DNA of 64,000 nucleotides from Desulfoluna butyratoxydans (GTDB lineage Bacteria; Desulfobacterota; Desulfobacteria; Desulfobacterales; Desulfolunaceae). Positions 49,680-61,000 of the stretch are shown one piece after another. The notes beneath the pieces were generated by a model. The model had not been told where the DNA came from and searched no databases. It saw nothing but the letters and a program-made list of their open reading frames with translations. Position numbers and translations under genes: made by a program. How positions within the stretch are numbered: position 1 is the stretch's first letter; each line of letters begins with the position of its first letter. The stretch lies in contig NZ_CAADHO010000003.1 of the NCBI RefSeq assembly GCF_900699765.1, forward strand, positions 310,001 to 374,000. Direction: 5' to 3'.

Positions 49680-52600
49680 GCATCGCGTATATCATGGAAA
49701 AACTCAGCCGGCTGGACATTGACCTGTGGGTCGAGGGCGGAGGCCTGAAATATCGTGCCCCCAAAGGGCGCATGACCCCAGAGCTGCGTCGCCTGATCAA
49801 GCTGAACAAACCCGGATTGATGGTGCACCTGGGGGGCTCCGTGGGGGACGACAGGTCCGGTCCCCTGTCCTACAACCAGCAGTCCCTCTGGATCCTGAAC
49901 CGCATGGACCCGGATTCCGCATGCTACAATGTGTCCTTGTCGTGCCGCATCGTCACCGAGGTCCGGCCCGAGGTGATGAAGGGGGTGTGCCGTCAGCTGG
50001 TGGCCCGCCACGAGATCCTGAGGACCACTTACGGTTTTGGCGACGACGACGGGCAGACCAGCCAGACCGTCCATGACACCATGGAACCGGAGTTTCACCT
50101 GGTGGACGCCCGGGAGCTCTCCGGGGAAGCGCTTAAGGAACGGGTCCGGGAATACCATGCCCGGCCCTTTGACCTGGAGAAGGGCCCCCTGTTGAGGGTC
50201 TGCCTCTTTGCGCTCTCCGGGGGCGAGCACATCTTTGTGATGACCATCCATCATATCGCCAGCGACGGCAGCTCCTTTCATCTGCTCATCGACGAGTTCG
50301 GCAGGCTCTACCGCGCGGCAGCGGCCGGAGAGGAGGCAAGGCTCGCCCCGGTGGAGCGTCAGTATCGCGACTTTGTCCGATACCAGCAGGAGATGCTTGC
50401 AGGAGAGGAGGGGGCCCGGCTGGAGCACTTCTGGCGGGATCGGCTGTCGGCTCCGCTTCCGGTCATGAACCTTCCCCTGGACGGAACACCCCCCGCTTCC
50501 CCCAGCTTCACCGGGGCCAGCTACCCCTTTCAGGTGACCGGCGAGGCCTATGAAACACTCCGGACCTTTGTGGGCACCGAGAATGTCACCCTCTACGTCA
50601 TGCTGCTGGCGGTGTTCCAGGTGACCCTCATGCGTTTCTGCAATCAGGGGGACCTGATCATCGGCACCCCGGCCGTGGGGCGGGTACGGCCGGAGTACAA
50701 GGGGGCCTGCGGCCATTTCATCAACATGGTGGCCATGCGGGGGGACCTCTCGGCGAGCATGAGTTTTCGGGAGCACGTGACCCGGAGCAGGCGGGTGGTT
50801 CTCCAGGCCCTGGACCATCAGGCCTACCCCTTCCCCCTGCTCGTGGAGAGGCTGGGCCTGGATCGCGATCCCAGCCGTTCGCCCCTGTTCCAGGTGATGT
50901 TCAACATGCTCAACCGCAAGATCCTGGGCCCTGCCGCGGACTTTTTCATGGGCGCATCCAACGAAACCCCGGTGGATTTCGGCGGTATGGGCATCATGCC
51001 CTACCCCCTGGACCAGGAGGAGGGCCAGTATGAGCTGGTCCTGGAGATCGTTGATAACGATGAGAGCCTGGCCTGCGCCTTCAAGTACCGGACGGACCTG
51101 TTTTCCGAAGAGACCGTCGCCTCCCTTGCCTCGGCCTTTGAGGGCTGCCTCGGCCACGTCATGGCGTCCCCGGACATGCGCCTGGGGGACGTGCCCATGC
51201 CCCTGGGAAGGGACGGGGACCGGCCGGGCGGAAAGGTGCCGCGAGGGGTCTCGCCCGTGCCCTGGGAGTGGGAGCAGGGGGCGCGCCTGGCATCCGGGCC
51301 TCCCGTCACCTTCATGTTTACCGGGCAGGGGGCACAGTCTGTCCGCATGGCAGAGGGGCTGTACCAGGGCGAACCGGAATTCCGGAACTGGGTGGATTAC
51401 TGTGCGGACCGGCTGGTTCCCCTCATGGGTTGCGACATCCGCCGCTTTATCTATCCTTCCCCGGAAGAGGCCCCCGAGGCCGAGGAGAAGCTTAAGCAGA
51501 CCGCCGTCACCCAGCCCGTTCTCTTTACCCTGGAATACGCCCTGGCACGGCTCTGGATGAGCTGGGGCGTCCAGCCCCGGGCCATGATCGGGCACAGTAT
51601 CGGTGAATACACCGCCGCCTGCCTGGCCGGTGTCTTTTCCCTGGACGATGCCCTGGATCTGGTGGCCGCACGCGGTCGCCTCATGCAGGGGCAACCCGGG
51701 GGGGCCATGCTGGCCGTGGGCCTGCCGGAAGAGAAGATCATCCCGTTTTTGGGCGACGGACTCTCCGTTGCTGTTATCAACGCGCCTTCCCGGTGTGTTG
51801 TATCCGGGCCCCAGGCCTCAATCCAGGCCCTGGAGGAGAGGCTGGGCAAGGCCATGAAGATGGAGGGAAAAAAGGCCCGGTGGAGCCGTCTGCGCACCTC
51901 CCATGCCTTTCATTCGGAGATGATGGAACCGGCCCTTGCCCCCTTTGAGGCCTGCGTGGCCAAGGTCTGCCCTGCGGCCCCGCGGATTCCCATTGTCTCC
52001 AACGTCACCGGGACCTGGCTCACCGCAGCCCAGGCCATGGACCCTGCGTACTGGTCGTCCCACCTGAGGGAGCCGGTGCGTTTTTCCAAGGGCGTGGCGA
52101 CCCTTTTGACCCAACCCGCAGGGGTACTGCTGGAGGTGGGGCCAGGAAGCACCCTGGCGCTTCTTGCCCGCCAGCAGGTGGCGGAAACGGGTCGCCCGTT
52201 GATCCTTACCTCCCTGCGTCATCCCGGCCAGGGCGGTTCCGACGACGCCTTTATACGGGAGACCGTCATCTCCCTGAGGGAGGCCGGGGTCTCCGTGGAT
52301 TGCTCCGGGGAGGCCTTTGGCTCAGGGACCACCCCGGGCGGATCATCGGAAACAGCGGAACTCGCCTATTGGAAGGAGACCCTGGGCACGGATCTGCCTG
52401 TGCTCCAGCTTCCGGTGGACCATCCGCGTCCCGCCCATCTGGCATTCAGGGGCGGCACCCAGCGGTTCCGTCTTTCCTCGGAGTGCATCAAGGCCCTCAA
52501 AGGCCGTGGCCTGTCCGAGGGCGGCACCGTCTCTACCCTGCTGCTGGCCGCTTACGTCACCTTGTTGACACGCTATTCTGGGCAGACGGACCTCATGGTG

Positions 52601-55015
52601 GGGGTCTCCGGGGCCGACGGCGAACGGCCCGGAAACGGCGGGGCCTCCTCCCATGTGTTTCCCTTGCGCGCGGATGTGTCGGATCCCTGCACCTTTGATG
52701 AGCTGCATCGCCGCATTTGCGAGGCCGCGCGCACGGCACGGGCCCGTGCCGGGATGTCCCTGGCCCGCCTTGCCCAGCTCCTGGACCCGGACCATGCCCC
52801 GGATTCCCACCCGCTTTTCCAGGCGATGTTCACCTTCCAGGACGGCCCCTTGCCCGGCGGCATCGAACAGGGGGCTTCCCTTGGGGGCCCGGGTGAGCCA
52901 AAGGGGCCTGCATGCGATCTCTCCCTGTTTGTCCGTGATGATGGCGAGCGGTGGCACGGCGGTTTTGTCTACAACGCCGAGCTCTTTTCCGCTGCCACCG
53001 TGGCGCGTATCTGCGAGAGTTTCGAGGTGCTTCTGGATGCCGTGGCCGTGGGAGGGGACGTTGCCCTGGACCGCCTGCCCCTTTTGAGTCGGTCCGAACG
53101 CGACAAGCTGCTTTTCGAGTGGAACGACACAGGGCGGACCTACCCGGAGCCTGTCTGCCTTCACGAGATGTTTGAGGTCCAGGTGGCAAGGACCCCCGAT
53201 GCCGTGGCCCTGACCTTCGAGGGCGATACCCTCACCTATAAGGATCTCTCCATACGGGCCAACCGCCTGGCCCATGCCCTTCAGAAACACGGCGTGGGAC
53301 CGGAAAAGCGCGTGGGCGTGTTTATGGAGCGCTCCGTGGAGATGGTCGTGGCCCTCTACGGGACCCTCAAGGCCGGAGGCGCCTATGTGCCCCTGGACCC
53401 GGATTACCCGTCCGAACGGCTGGCCTTTATGCTGGAAGACACCGAGGTACCGGTGATTCTCACCCAGGAACACCTCAAGGAGATGCTGCCGGACCACTCG
53501 GCCACGGTGATCTGCCTGGATACCCAATGGGAGACCGTGGCCGGTGAGCCCGCCGAGGCCCCTGACGCCGGGGTCACCGAGGACAACCTGGCCTACGTGA
53601 TCTACACCTCCGGCTCCACGGGCAAGCCCAAGGGGGTCATGAACGACCATCGGGGCATCAGCAACCGCCTGTACTGGATGCAGGAGGCTTACGACCTTAC
53701 CGCCGAGGACCGGGTGTTGCAGAAAACCCCGTACAGCTTCGACGTGTCCGTGTGGGAGTTTTTCTGGCCGCTGCTCTTCGGGGCGCGTCTTGTGGTGGCC
53801 CCTCCCCGGGTTCACAAAGACCCCGACGCCCTGGGCCGTCTCATCGAGGATGAGGGCATCACCATCCTTCACTTTGTCCCTTCCATGCTCCAGCTTTTTC
53901 TCCGGGAAGACCACGGGGACCGGTGCCGGAGCCTCACCAAGGTGATCTGCAGCGGGGAGCCCCTTCCCTGCGAGCTGCGGGATCGCTTCTTCGACACCCT
54001 GTCTGCAGAACTCCACAACCTCTACGGCCCCACCGAGGCGGCCGTGGACGTGACCTTCTGGGAGTGCAAACGTGAGGACCGCGGCCTGGTGGTGCCCATC
54101 GGCAGGCCCGTTGCCAACACCCAGATCCATATCCTGGACCGGCACATGGAGCCCGTGCCCGTGGGGGTGGCAGGGGAGCTGTATATCGGCGGCGTCCAGG
54201 TGGCCAGGGGGTACATGAACCGTCCCAAGTTGACCCGGGATCGCTTTATTCCCGATCCCTTCGGCAAGGAGCAGGGGGCGCGCCTGTACAAGACCGGCGA
54301 CCTGTCCCGCTACCTGCCCGACGGGCAGATCGAGTACCTGGGCCGCAATGACTTTCAGGTCAAGGTCCGGGGCCTGCGCATCGAACTCGGAGAGATCGAG
54401 GCGGTCATCGCCGGGCATCCCGATGTTCTGGAGGTGGTGGTGGCGGCTCGGGAGGATGACTCCGGCAACAAGAAGGTGGTGGCTTATGTGGTGGCGGCCC
54501 ATGGGGCCACGGGCATGGCCTCGGCCCTGCGGGGATTTCTTTCGGAAAAACTTCCCGAGTTCATGGTCCCCTCGTACTTTGTCCAGCTTCCCGCCTTCCC
54601 CCTCATGGCCAACGGCAAGGTGGACCGCAAGGCCCTGCCCCCGCCCACCACGGACAGACCAGAGGTGGGCACCCTCTATGCCGCCCCGAGCAACGACGTG
54701 GAATCCGCCATCGCCGAGGTGTGGCAGGACCACCTGGGGGTGGACAACGTGGGGGTGGACGACAACTTCTTCGAGGTGGGGGGAGACTCCTTTCTGCTCG
54801 TGGAGGTGGCCAACAAGCTGGCCGGTACATTGAAGACGGACCTGAAGGTGCACCATCTCTTTGAGTATCCCACCATCCGTGCGGTGGCGGATTTTCTCAA
54901 ACCCCAGTCGGTGGCGGAGTCGGCACCGGCACGCGACGACATGGAAGCGCGTCTGAAAAAGAGAAAAGAGACATTGTCCAGGAGAAAAAAAAATAGAACG
55001 GGAGATCGCACATGA
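49676..55015 (+). CDS. Hybrid NRPS with unusual order: TubC-docking, C, AT, C C-lobe, A (serine), T
   Basis: 1779 residues. 1-50: TubC-type docking domain (LDIDLWVEGGGLKYRAPKG). 58-510: complete condensation domain, HHIASDG at 192-198. 544-860: acyltransferase, Ser641 in GHSIGEY and HAFH at 743-746, the malonyl signature. From about 890: only the C-terminal half of a second condensation domain, beginning at the mid-domain linker AYWKETLGTDLPVLQLPVDH (Tyr898); its N-lobe and HHxxxDG are missing. Then adenylation (YVIYTSGSTGKPKGV at 1307) with code DVWHISLVDK, nearly identical to serine codes, and a carrier with Ser1705. No ketosynthase accompanies the AT. A Lys/Arg-rich tail may dock to the next protein. 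Confidence 0.93.
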   Translation: MSIAYIMEKLSRLDIDLWVEGGGLKYRAPKGRMTPELRRLIKLNKPGLMVHLGGSVGDDRSGPLSYNQQSLWILNRMDPDSACYNVSLSCRIVTEVRPEVMKGVCRQLVARHEILRTTYGFGDDDGQTSQTVHDTMEPEFHLVDARELSGEALKERVREYHARPFDLEKGPLLRVCLFALSGGEHIFVMTIHHIASDGSSFHLLIDEFGRLYRAAAAGEEARLAPVERQYRDFVRYQQEMLAGEEGARLEHFWRDRLSAPLPVMNLPLDGTPPASPSFTGASYPFQVTGEAYETLRTFVGTENVTLYVMLLAVFQVTLMRFCNQGDLIIGTPAVGRVRPEYKGACGHFINMVAMRGDLSASMSFREHVTRSRRVVLQALDHQAYPFPLLVERLGLDRDPSRSPLFQVMFNMLNRKILGPAADFFMGASNETPVDFGGMGIMPYPLDQEEGQYELVLEIVDNDESLACAFKYRTDLFSEETVASLASAFEGCLGHVMASPDMRLGDVPMPLGRDGDRPGGKVPRGVSPVPWEWEQGARLASGPPVTFMFTGQGAQSVRMAEGLYQGEPEFRNWVDYCADRLVPLMGCDIRRFIYPSPEEAPEAEEKLKQTAVTQPVLFTLEYALARLWMSWGVQPRAMIGHSIGEYTAACLAGVFSLDDALDLVAARGRLMQGQPGGAMLAVGLPEEKIIPFLGDGLSVAVINAPSRCVVSGPQASIQALEERLGKAMKMEGKKARWSRLRTSHAFHSEMMEPALAPFEACVAKVCPAAPRIPIVSNVTGTWLTAAQAMDPAYWSSHLREPVRFSKGVATLLTQPAGVLLEVGPGSTLALLARQQVAETGRPLILTSLRHPGQGGSDDAFIRETVISLREAGVSVDCSGEAFGSGTTPGGSSETAELAYWKETLGTDLPVLQLPVDHPRPAHLAFRGGTQRFRLSSECIKALKGRGLSEGGTVSTLLLAAYVTLLTRYSGQTDLMVGVSGADGERPGNGGASSHVFPLRADVSDPCTFDELHRRICEAARTARARAGMSLARLAQLLDPDHAPDSHPLFQAMFTFQDGPLPGGIEQGASLGGPGEPKGPACDLSLFVRDDGERWHGGFVYNAELFSAATVARICESFEVLLDAVAVGGDVALDRLPLLSRSERDKLLFEWNDTGRTYPEPVCLHEMFEVQVARTPDAVALTFEGDTLTYKDLSIRANRLAHALQKHGVGPEKRVGVFMERSVEMVVALYGTLKAGGAYVPLDPDYPSERLAFMLEDTEVPVILTQEHLKEMLPDHSATVICLDTQWETVAGEPAEAPDAGVTEDNLAYVIYTSGSTGKPKGVMNDHRGISNRLYWMQEAYDLTAEDRVLQKTPYSFDVSVWEFFWPLLFGARLVVAPPRVHKDPDALGRLIEDEGITILHFVPSMLQLFLREDHGDRCRSLTKVICSGEPLPCELRDRFFDTLSAELHNLYGPTEAAVDVTFWECKREDRGLVVPIGRPVANTQIHILDRHMEPVPVGVAGELYIGGVQVARGYMNRPKLTRDRFIPDPFGKEQGARLYKTGDLSRYLPDGQIEYLGRNDFQVKVRGLRIELGEIEAVIAGHPDVLEVVVAAREDDSGNKKVVAYVVAAHGATGMASALRGFLSEKLPEFMVPSYFVQLPAFPLMANGKVDRKALPPPTTDRPEVGTLYAAPSNDVESAIAEVWQDHLGVDNVGVDDNFFEVGGDSFLLVEVANKLAGTLKTDLKVHHLFEYPTIRAVADFLKPQSVAESAPARDDMEARLKKRKETLSRRKKNRTGDRT

Positions 55016-58000
55016 GCCAGGTGGATCAGTATGCAAACGCCATTGCCGTTGTGGGCATGTCCGGCCGTTTCCCAGGGGCTTCCAGCTGTGAGGCCTTCTG
55101 GGACAATATCGTAAGCGGCGTGGAGTCCATAACCACGTTGTCCGACGAGCAGCTCAAGGCCCATGAGCTGGATTACGATGCCGTAAAAAACGATCCGAAC
55201 TACGTGCCCGCCCGGGGCATCATCGAAGGGGCCGACCTGTTTGATGCAGGTTTCTTCGGCTTCAACCCCCGGGAGGCGGCCATGCTGGATCCCCAGCATC
55301 GCCTCTGGCTGGAGTGTGTGTGGGAGGCCCTGGAGCGGGCCGGGTACGACCCGGAAAAGTACGACGGGGTCATCGGCCTGTTCGGCGGCGGGAGCTTTAT
55401 CGACAGCTATTTCCTGCACAACATCACCCGCAGCCACGACCACCTGGAGCGGATGCTCCGCCAGCGAACCCCGGATGGCTTTGCCGCCATCCTGAGCAAC
55501 CGCATGGAGTTTCTTACCACCCGGACCTCCCACCGACTGAACCTGAAGGGGCCCAGCGTCAACATCCAGACCGGGTGCTCCACCTCCCTTGTGGCGGTGT
55601 ACTATGCCTGCCAGAGCCTGTTGAACTACGACTCCGACCTCTGCCTTGCCGGCGGGGTGTCGGTGATCTTTCCCCAGGAGTCAGGGTACCTCTACCAGGA
55701 AGGGGCCATCAACTCCCCGGACGGGCATTGCCGACCCTTTGACGCCAAGGCCCAGGGCACGGTCTTCAGCGGGGGCGTGGGGGTGGTGGCCTTGAAGCGC
55801 ATGGAAGATGCCCTGGCCGACGGAGACCAGGTCATCGCCGTGATCAAGGGGGTTGCCGTGAACAACGACGGCTCCCAGAAGATCGGCTACGCAGCGCCCA
55901 GCGTCCAGGGCCAGGCCGAGGTCATCGCCATGGCCCATGCCGCAGCCGAGGTGGAGCCCGACACCATCTCCTACGTGGAGGCCCACGGCACGGCAACGCC
56001 TTTGGGGGACCCCATCGAGGTGGCGGCCCTTACCAAGGCCTTCCGCATGCAGACCGATGCCAGGGGCTTTTGCGGCATCGGTTCGGTGAAGAGCAACATC
56101 GGCCACTCCGACGCCGCCGCAGGGGTGGTGGGGCTCATCAAGGCCTCCCTTTGCCTGCAGCACGGAAAGATTCCAGCGAGCCTCCATTTCCAGAGCCCCA
56201 ACCCGGAGATCGATTTTGAGAACAGCCCCTTTTACGTGGTGGACCGGGCCATGGACTGGACCCCGGAACACCTCCCGAGGCGGGCAGGGGTCAGCTCCTT
56301 CGGCATTGGCGGGACCAATGCCCACGCGGTCTTGGAAGAGGCCCCGGAATCTCCCCCCGTGGGAGAGGAGCGCCCCTGGAAGCTGATGCTGCTCTCAGCA
56401 AAGACAGAAACGGCCCTTGAGGCCCAGGCCGAGCGCCTTGCCGATTTCCTGGCAGGGTCGGGGGAGACGCCCCTGGGAGACGTGGCCTATACCCTCCAGG
56501 TGGGTCGACAGGACATGGCCGTGCGGCAGGCCTTCATCTGCCGCGACGCACAGGAGGCCATGGCCGCGGCCCGTAAGGAAGAGGGGCCGTGGTCCATGAC
56601 ACGCACCCCGGGCCGGCGGGATCCTTCCGTTGTGTTCATGTTTTCAGGCCAGGGCTCCCAGCACGTCCGCATGGGGGAGCAGGCCTATCAGTGCGAGCCG
56701 GTGTTCCAGGAGGCCCTGGATCGGTGTGCCGACGGCCTGGAGCCCCACCTGGGGCTCGATATCCGTGAGCTCCTCTTTCCTGCCGAAGGCCAGGAAGAGG
56801 AATCCACCCGGCGCCTGGCTCGAACCGAACTTACCCAGCCCTGCCTGTTTGCGGTGGAGTACGCCCTGGCCCGGCTCTGGCAGAGCTGGGGCGTGGAGCC
56901 CGAGGCCATGATCGGGCACAGCATCGGTGAGTACGTGGCCGCCACCCTGGCCGGGGTCTTTGCCCTGGAGGATGCCCTGGCCGTGGTGGCTACCCGGGGG
57001 CGCCTCATGCAGCAGATGCCCGAAGGGAGCATGCGGGCCGTGAGGCTTCCCCAAGAGGAGCTGACGCCCCTGCTGACCCCGGGGGTGGCCCTGGCTGCGG
57101 TGAACGCACCGTCCCTCTGCGTGGTCTCCGGCGCCCACGAGCACATCGAGGCCTTTGAGCAGGCCCTGGCCGAGCGGGAGATCGACACCAGGAAACTCCA
57201 CACTTCCCATGCCTTCCATTCGGAGATGATGGAGCCGGCCCTGGCTCCCTTTGCCGAGGCCCTGGAGGGCGTGGAACTCCACCCCCCGGAGATCCCTTTT
57301 ATCTCCAACGTTACGGGCACCTGGATCACCGAGGAGATGGCCATGGACCCGGGGTACTGGGTCAGCCAGCTTCGTCGTCCCGTCCTGTTCAGCGACGGGA
57401 TCCGCGAGTTGCAGAAGGTCTCCGGTCGGGTGCTCATGGAGGTGGGGCCCGGAACAGCCCTGAGCACCTCGGCCCGGCAGCATCCGAACCGGGCGGCGGA
57501 GCAGACCGTCATCGCCTCCCTGGGGCACGCCAAAGAGACCCTGCCGGCCCTGGCCTGCCTGCTCAAAGCCTTGGGTGAGTACTGGCTCTCCGGCGGACAG
57601 GTGGACTGGGCAGGGTTTTCCTCTGCCGAGCGCAGGCAGCGCGTCCTGCTGCCCACCTACCCCTTTGAGCGGACGCGCCACTGGATCGAACCGGCGGACA
57701 GGGCCCCCGCAGCCGAGGTGCCGGAGACCTTTGCTGCAGCGGCTGCTGCACCCGAGCCCGCAGAGGCTGTGGCCGCGTCTGCAACCCCTCGGCAGGCAAC
57801 CGGCACCGATGCCATCGTGGCGCAGCTTAAAGAGATCATGCACGAGCTGTCGGGCATCGATTTTGATGCGTTTTCCCCATCGGTGACCTTCCTGGAGATG
57901 GGCATGGACTCCCTTTTCCTTACCCAGGTGAGCAATCGCCTGAAAAGCGCCTTTGGCGTTACCCTGGCCTTTCGGCACCTGGTGGGGGAGTATGCCACCT

Positions 58001-61000
58001 TCCCGAAGCTGGCCGCCTTCATCGAAGCCTCCCGGCCCGAGAGTGCGCCCGCTGCCCCTGAAGAGGCCCCGGCCGTGGCCCGGCAGCCCGAGGCCGCAAC
58101 GGAAGGCCCTGCAGGGTTTGCCGGGTCCACCGCAACGGAAGGGGATGCCCCCCTTTCGTCCATGCAGCAGCGCCTCTGGTACATCGATCAGCTCAACCCC
58201 CTCTCCCCCGTGTACAGCCTTCCCTTTGCCATTCGGTTTTCAGGGGTTGTGGACGGGGAGGTGATGCGGCAGAGCCTCCAGGCCTTCATGGACCGCCACG
58301 ACGCCCTGCGCACCACCTTTGCCCTGGACGGGGGCGCACCGGTGCAGGTGGTTGCCCCCACACAGGAGTTCGACTTTATCGCAGTGGATTACAGCACCCT
58401 TCCTTCGGAGACCCGGGAGGAGACCCTGGCAACCTATCTGGAAGCCGAAGCGGCAAGGCCCCTGAGCCTGGCCCAAGGGCCTTTGGTACGCGCCGGGCTG
58501 GTGACCCTCTCCGCCGACGAGCACGTGCTCTTCTTCATGCCCCACCACAGCATCTTCGACGGGATCTCCTTTGTGATCTTCCAGCGGGAGCTGTTTGCAC
58601 TGTACGAGGCCTTTTCAGAGGGGCGAGACCCTGAGTTGCCGCCCCTTCCCATCACCTACGCAGAGTACTCCCGCTGGCAGCAGGAGGTGTGGCTGCCCGG
58701 GGAGGACTATCAGCGACAGCTCGCCTATTGGAAAGATCAGCTGGCAGGGGATTTGCCCGTGTTGCAGCTTCCGGCGGATTTTCCCCGCCCCGCGGAGTTT
58801 TCCGGTCGGGGAGCCACCGAGACCCTGGTGATCCCCGAGGCCCTGGCAGCCCCCCTGGAGGAGCTGGCGCGCCGGGAGGGGGCCACGCTGTTTATGCTTT
58901 TTCTGGCGGCGTTCAAGGCGCTCCTGTATCGCTACACCGGCCAGGAGGAGATGTGTGTGGGCTCTCCCTTCGGCAACCGTGTTCACGGGGAGACCGAAGA
59001 GATCGTGGGCTTTTTCACCAACACCCTGGTGCTGCGAACGGCCTGTGGGGGATCCCTCTCCTTTACAGAGCTCCTCGGGCGCGTCAGGGAGATGTGCCTC
59101 GATGCGTACAACCACCAGGAGATGCCCTTCGAACGCCTGGTCCAGGAACTCAATCCCCATCGGGACCTCAGCATGACCGCCCTGTACCAGGTGTTGTTTG
59201 TCTTTCTCGGGGACATGGAGCAGGAGCGCACCATGGCCGGGGTGCCGTGGCGGGAAGAGCCCGTGACCACCCACGTGGCCCAGACCGATCTGATGTGCAC
59301 CGTGGGCAGGGAAGGGGCCGGCATGAAGGTGGCCTTTGAATATGCCACGGACCTTTTTACGGCCGAAACCATGAAGCGGCTCCTTGAAAGCTATGCCGTG
59401 CTTCTTTCCGGCATCGTGGCCGAGCCCGATGCCGAGCTGGCAAGGCTGCCGGTGCTGTCGGAGACGGAGCAGGGGCTTTTGGCCCAGTGGAACGAGACCA
59501 GGGTCTCCTATCCCGAGGATGCCTGTATCCATGAACTCTTTGAGGCCCGGGTCGAGGCTCATCCCGACGCCCCGGCCGTCTCCTGCAACGGAGGCTCCCT
59601 GACCTACGGGGAGTTGAACGCCAGGGCCGATGAGATAGCCGCCCACCTGCGCATCTCCGGGGTGGGGCCGGACGTTCTGGTGGGGATCTGTGTGGAGCGG
59701 TCCACGGAGATGCTGGCAGGGCTCCTGGGGATCCTCAAGGCAGGGGGGGCTTATGTGCCCCTGGACCCGGAATACCCGGCGGAACGCCTCGCCTACATGG
59801 TGGAGAGCGCCAAGGTCTCGGTGCTCCTCACCGAGCAGGCCCTCCTCGACAACCTGCCGGAGAACAGCGCCCTGGTCATCTGCCTCGACAGGGATGTCTT
59901 GACGGGCCAGGGGCGGGGCCTGGACAGCGTGTGGGAAAATCCGGGCCCCAAACATCTCGCCTATGTGATCTTTACCTCAGGCTCCACGGGCAAGCCCAAG
60001 GGGGTTCAGGTGCCCCACGGCACCGTGGTGAACTTTCTCACCAGCATGGCCCGGACCCCGGGGATGACTTCGGAAGACACCCTGCTGGCCGTGACCACCC
60101 TCTCCTTTGACATTGCCGTCCTGGAGCTTTTCCTCCCCTTGAGCGTCGGGGGGGAGGTGATCATCGCAGACCGGGAGACCGCCCGGGACGGCCTGGCCCT
60201 GGTGGACGTCCTGAAGAATTCCGGGACCACGGTGATGCAGGCCACGCCAGGCACGTGGCGGCTGCTTCTGGCCGCGGGCTGGAAGGGGGCGCAGTCCATG
60301 AAGATCCTCTGTGGAGGAGAGGCCTTTCCCCCGGATCTTGCCGAAGAACTCACCGGCTGCGTGGGCGAGGTGTGGAACATGTACGGACCCACCGAGACCA
60401 CGGTGTGGTCCACATGCAGCCTGCTGGACAAAAACGGCGGGCCCATCCGCGTGGGGCGTCCCATTGGCAACACCCAAATCCACATTCTGGACGGGCGCAT
60501 GCAGCCCGTGCCCGTGGGGGTTCCCGGGGAACTCTTGATCGGCGGGGCCGGGGTCACCCGGGGCTACCTGGACCGGCCCGAGCTCACCGCAGAGCGGTTC
60601 ATCCCCGACCCCTTTGCATCGGGGCCCGGGGAAAGACTCTACAGGACCGGTGACCTGGCACGGTACCATCCCGACGGAACCATCGAATACCTGAACCGCA
60701 TGGACAACCAGGTGAAGGTGCGGGGATTCCGCATCGAGCCCGGGGAGATCGAGGCCAGCCTCACCGACCACGAGGCCGTGCGTCAGGGGGTCGTTACGGT
60801 TCGGGAGGAGAGCGTAGGGGACGTGCGCCTGGTGGCCCACCTTCTCTACGAAGAGGGGGCCTCGGCCACGGGGTCCCAGCTGCGCAAGCACCTGCGAAAG
60901 ACCCTGCCGGACTACATGATTCCCCAGCACTTTGTGGAGATCGACGATCTGCCCCTGACCCCGGCCGGAAAGATCGACCGCAAGGCCCTCCAGGCCTCCT

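Noticed and set aside
49565..51694. 709-codon open frame antisense to the MT-ACP/NRPS junction
   Set aside because: Same reason: His/Gly/Gln-rich reverse-complement composition and no recognisable fold.
52343..55036. 897-codon open frame antisense to the serine NRPS
   Set aside because: Long antisense frames are common in high-GC coding DNA; it has no ribosome site, no domain sense and mirrors the codon bias of a gene with clear NRPS motifs.
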